NCBI RefSeq assembly: GCF_029851875.1
Contig: NZ_JARKVC010000023.1
Coordinates: 124,001 to 188,000, forward strand
From: Actinomyces sp.
Lineage (GTDB): Bacteria > Actinomycetota > Actinomycetes > Actinomycetales > Actinomycetaceae
DNA: 64,000 nt
Reading direction: 5' to 3'
The notes below the pieces were generated by a model, which was given only the letters and a program-made list of their open reading frames with translations, was not told where the DNA came from and did no database searches. Shown here in pieces: positions 62,631 through 64,000 of the stretch; position 1 is the first letter of the stretch; the number at the start of each line of letters is the position of its first letter. Both the position numbers and the translations under genes were made by a program.

Positions 62631-62766
62631 TCCTATAGTCCTCCTGACGACACCGGCCCTCCCGCAGACGCCTGCCCAGCGCTCCCAGAGCACCGACGCC
62701 GCACCTGTCCACTACCCCGTCAGCTCCCCGTCCACTACCCGTCAACTGCCCACAACGAGGTGGCCC

Positions 62767-64000
62767 ATGCCCTCACCTTCCTCACTGTTCGCCATCCGAG
62801 CACGGTCCGGCGAGAACATCCCCGTCGAGCGCCAGCGCAGGCGCTGGCTCGTGGAGTTCCTCAAGGTCTACTCCGTCCTCGTCATCGGCTACGGCGGCTT
62901 CTACCTGCTGCGGACCAACTTCAAGTCCGCCCAGCCCTTCCTCGTCGACCAGGTCGGCCTGACCACCACCGAGCTCGGGACGATCGGCTTCGCCTTCTCC
63001 CTGACCTACGGCTTCGGCGGGCTGGTCCTCGGCTTCTTCATCGACGGCAGGAACACGAAGCGGGTGGTCTCCGCCCTCCTGATCGCCTCCGGCATCACCT
63101 CCCTGGGCATCGGCGCGGTCCTGGCGGCCATGGACAACCCGTACGGGATCCTCATCCTCCTGTGGTCCCTCAACGGCCTCTTCCAGGCTCCCGGCGGTCC
63201 CTGCTGCAACTCCACCATGAACCGCTGGACCCCGCGCGCCCTGCGCGGCCGGTTCATCGGCTGGTGGAACTCCTCGCACAACCTCGGGGCCATGGCCGCC
63301 GGCGCGCTCGCCCTGTGGGGCGCCAACACGCTCTTTGACGGCAACGTCATCGGCATGTTCATCGTGCCGGCCCTGGTCGCGATCCCGATCGGTGCGTGGG
63401 GCTTCTTCTTCGGCAAGGACGACCCCAGCGAGCTGGGCTGGGAACGCCCCGAGACGATCTTCGGTGAGCCCGTCTCCAAGGCCGACGTCGTCTCCGAGGA
63501 GCGTTCCAAGGGGCAGATCCTCCTGCAGTACGTCGTCAAGAACCCCGCCGTGTGGTTCCTGTGCGTCGCCAACGTCGCCGCCTACTGCGTGCGCATCGGC
63601 ATCGACAACTGGAACGTCCTGTACACCCACGACGTCCTGGGCTTCAGCGACTACACGGCCGTGAACACCACCATCGCCCTGGAGATGGGTGGCCTGGCCG
63701 GCTCGCTGTGCTGGGGCCTGTTCTCCGACAAGCTCGGTGGCCGCCGCGCCCTGACCGCCGCGATCGGCATCGCGCTGGTCATCATCCCCATCCTCGTCTA
63801 CGCCAACGCCAGCTCGCAGGGCGTCGTCTACGGTGCCCTGTTCGCCATCGGCTTCCTCATCTTCGGCCCCGTGACCCTCATCGGCATCTGCGTCATCGGA
63901 TTCGCCCCCAAGACCGCTACGGTGGTCGTCAACGCCGTGCCACGCGCCTTCGGCTACGTGTTCGGTGACTCCATGGCCAAGGTGCTCCTGGGCCGTATCG
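62767..64000 (+). CDS. UhpT/GlpT-type sugar-phosphate MFS antiporter, 3' end cut
   Basis: Organophosphate:phosphate antiporter family (UhpT/GlpT/UhpC). 411 codons are present; the gene runs off the right edge. Features are FLKVYSVLVIGYGGFYLLRTNFKSAQPF in two parts near the start (the family has FNRKNFG at this place), RTNFKSAQPFL, GFFIDGRNTKR (loop 2-3), WSLNGLFQAPGGPCC and WTPRALRGRFIGWWN. Ten helices can be counted before the edge. Hexose 6-phosphate, glycerol 3-phosphate and phosphoglycerate uptake are all possible. A GAGGTGG ribosome site precedes ATG 62767. Upstream is a palindromic operator, which fits induction by substrate. Confidence 0.88.
   Translation, partial: MPSPSSLFAIRARSGENIPVERQRRRWLVEFLKVYSVLVIGYGGFYLLRTNFKSAQPFLVDQVGLTTTELGTIGFAFSLTYGFGGLVLGFFIDGRNTKRVVSALLIASGITSLGIGAVLAAMDNPYGILILLWSLNGLFQAPGGPCCNSTMNRWTPRALRGRFIGWWNSSHNLGAMAAGALALWGANTLFDGNVIGMFIVPALVAIPIGAWGFFFGKDDPSELGWERPETIFGEPVSKADVVSEERSKGQILLQYVVKNPAVWFLCVANVAAYCVRIGIDNWNVLYTHDVLGFSDYTAVNTTIALEMGGLAGSLCWGLFSDKLGGRRALTAAIGIALVIIPILVYANASSQGVVYGALFAIGFLIFGPVTLIGICVIGFAPKTATVVVNAVPRAFGYVFGDSMAKVLLGRI

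Overview
The window is a gene-dense, high-GC stretch of an actinobacterial chromosome. It most resembles the family Actinomycetaceae (Actinomyces-like). This is inferred from gene content: WhiA, a Pup/Dop/PafA/ARC pupylation locus, a PdtaR-type ANTAR response regulator, a Cmk-Der fusion, a UGP2-type UDP-glucose pyrophosphorylase and two classic actinobacterial syntenic blocks. No rRNA, insertion sequence, prophage or CRISPR array is visible. Most genes are on the minus strand.

Layout. 1-8890: pgi (cut by the edge), cmk-der, tyrA, rluB-like, scpB, scpA, parA, xerD and secG, several with 4-nt start/stop overlaps. 8968-18973: glycolytic cluster gap-pgk-tpiA, then whiA-yvcK-rapZ and uvrC, with purT inserted on the opposite strand. 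19085-19640: four tRNA genes and terminators. 19666-26869: UDP-glucose pyrophosphorylase, uvrA under a LexA-type box, a YciI protein and a P-type cation ATPase. 26962-31325: lower-GC accessory block with a glycosyltransferase whose reading frame depends on a C10 tract, and a three-gene FtsX-type ABC exporter. 31486-33538: two tandem TerC genes behind a structured leader. 33801-44904: uvrB, a CDF-like membrane protein carrying a copied uvrB 5' end, a DUF1643 gene, a pyroglutamyl peptidase-CoaE fusion, a guanidinium exporter with a guanidine-II riboswitch, rpsA, polA, a thioesterase and pdtaR. 45493-49926: pyk, lgt, trpC and a hisF-hisI fusion. 49994-61562: a P-loop kinase, an FKBP-like protein, the pupylation genes pafA-pup-dop-arc, a TrmI-type methyltransferase, an MFS drug exporter, an M50 protease and a RecB-like nuclease. 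61585-64000: an aldo/keto reductase and a sugar-phosphate antiporter cut by the right edge.

Function. All three excision-repair genes (uvrA, uvrB, uvrC) and polA are present. Central carbon metabolism (pgi, gap, pgk, tpiA, pyk), chromosome segregation (parA, scpAB, xerD) and protein fate (pupylation, SecG, Lgt) are represented. The pupylation genes have no 20S proteasome genes beside them.

Most notable: (1) the C10 tract directly after the start codon and Shine-Dalgarno of the glycosyltransferase leaves the gene one base out of frame, so it looks like a phase-variable locus read in the OFF state; (2) an 84-bp copy of the uvrB start region supplies the -10 box and first 26 codons of a neighbouring CDF-like gene; (3) unusual fusions Pcp-CoaE and HisF-HisI; (4) about seventeen first-in-unit genes have a TAnnnT box 6-8 nt before the start codon and no leader, which also fixed several starts here.
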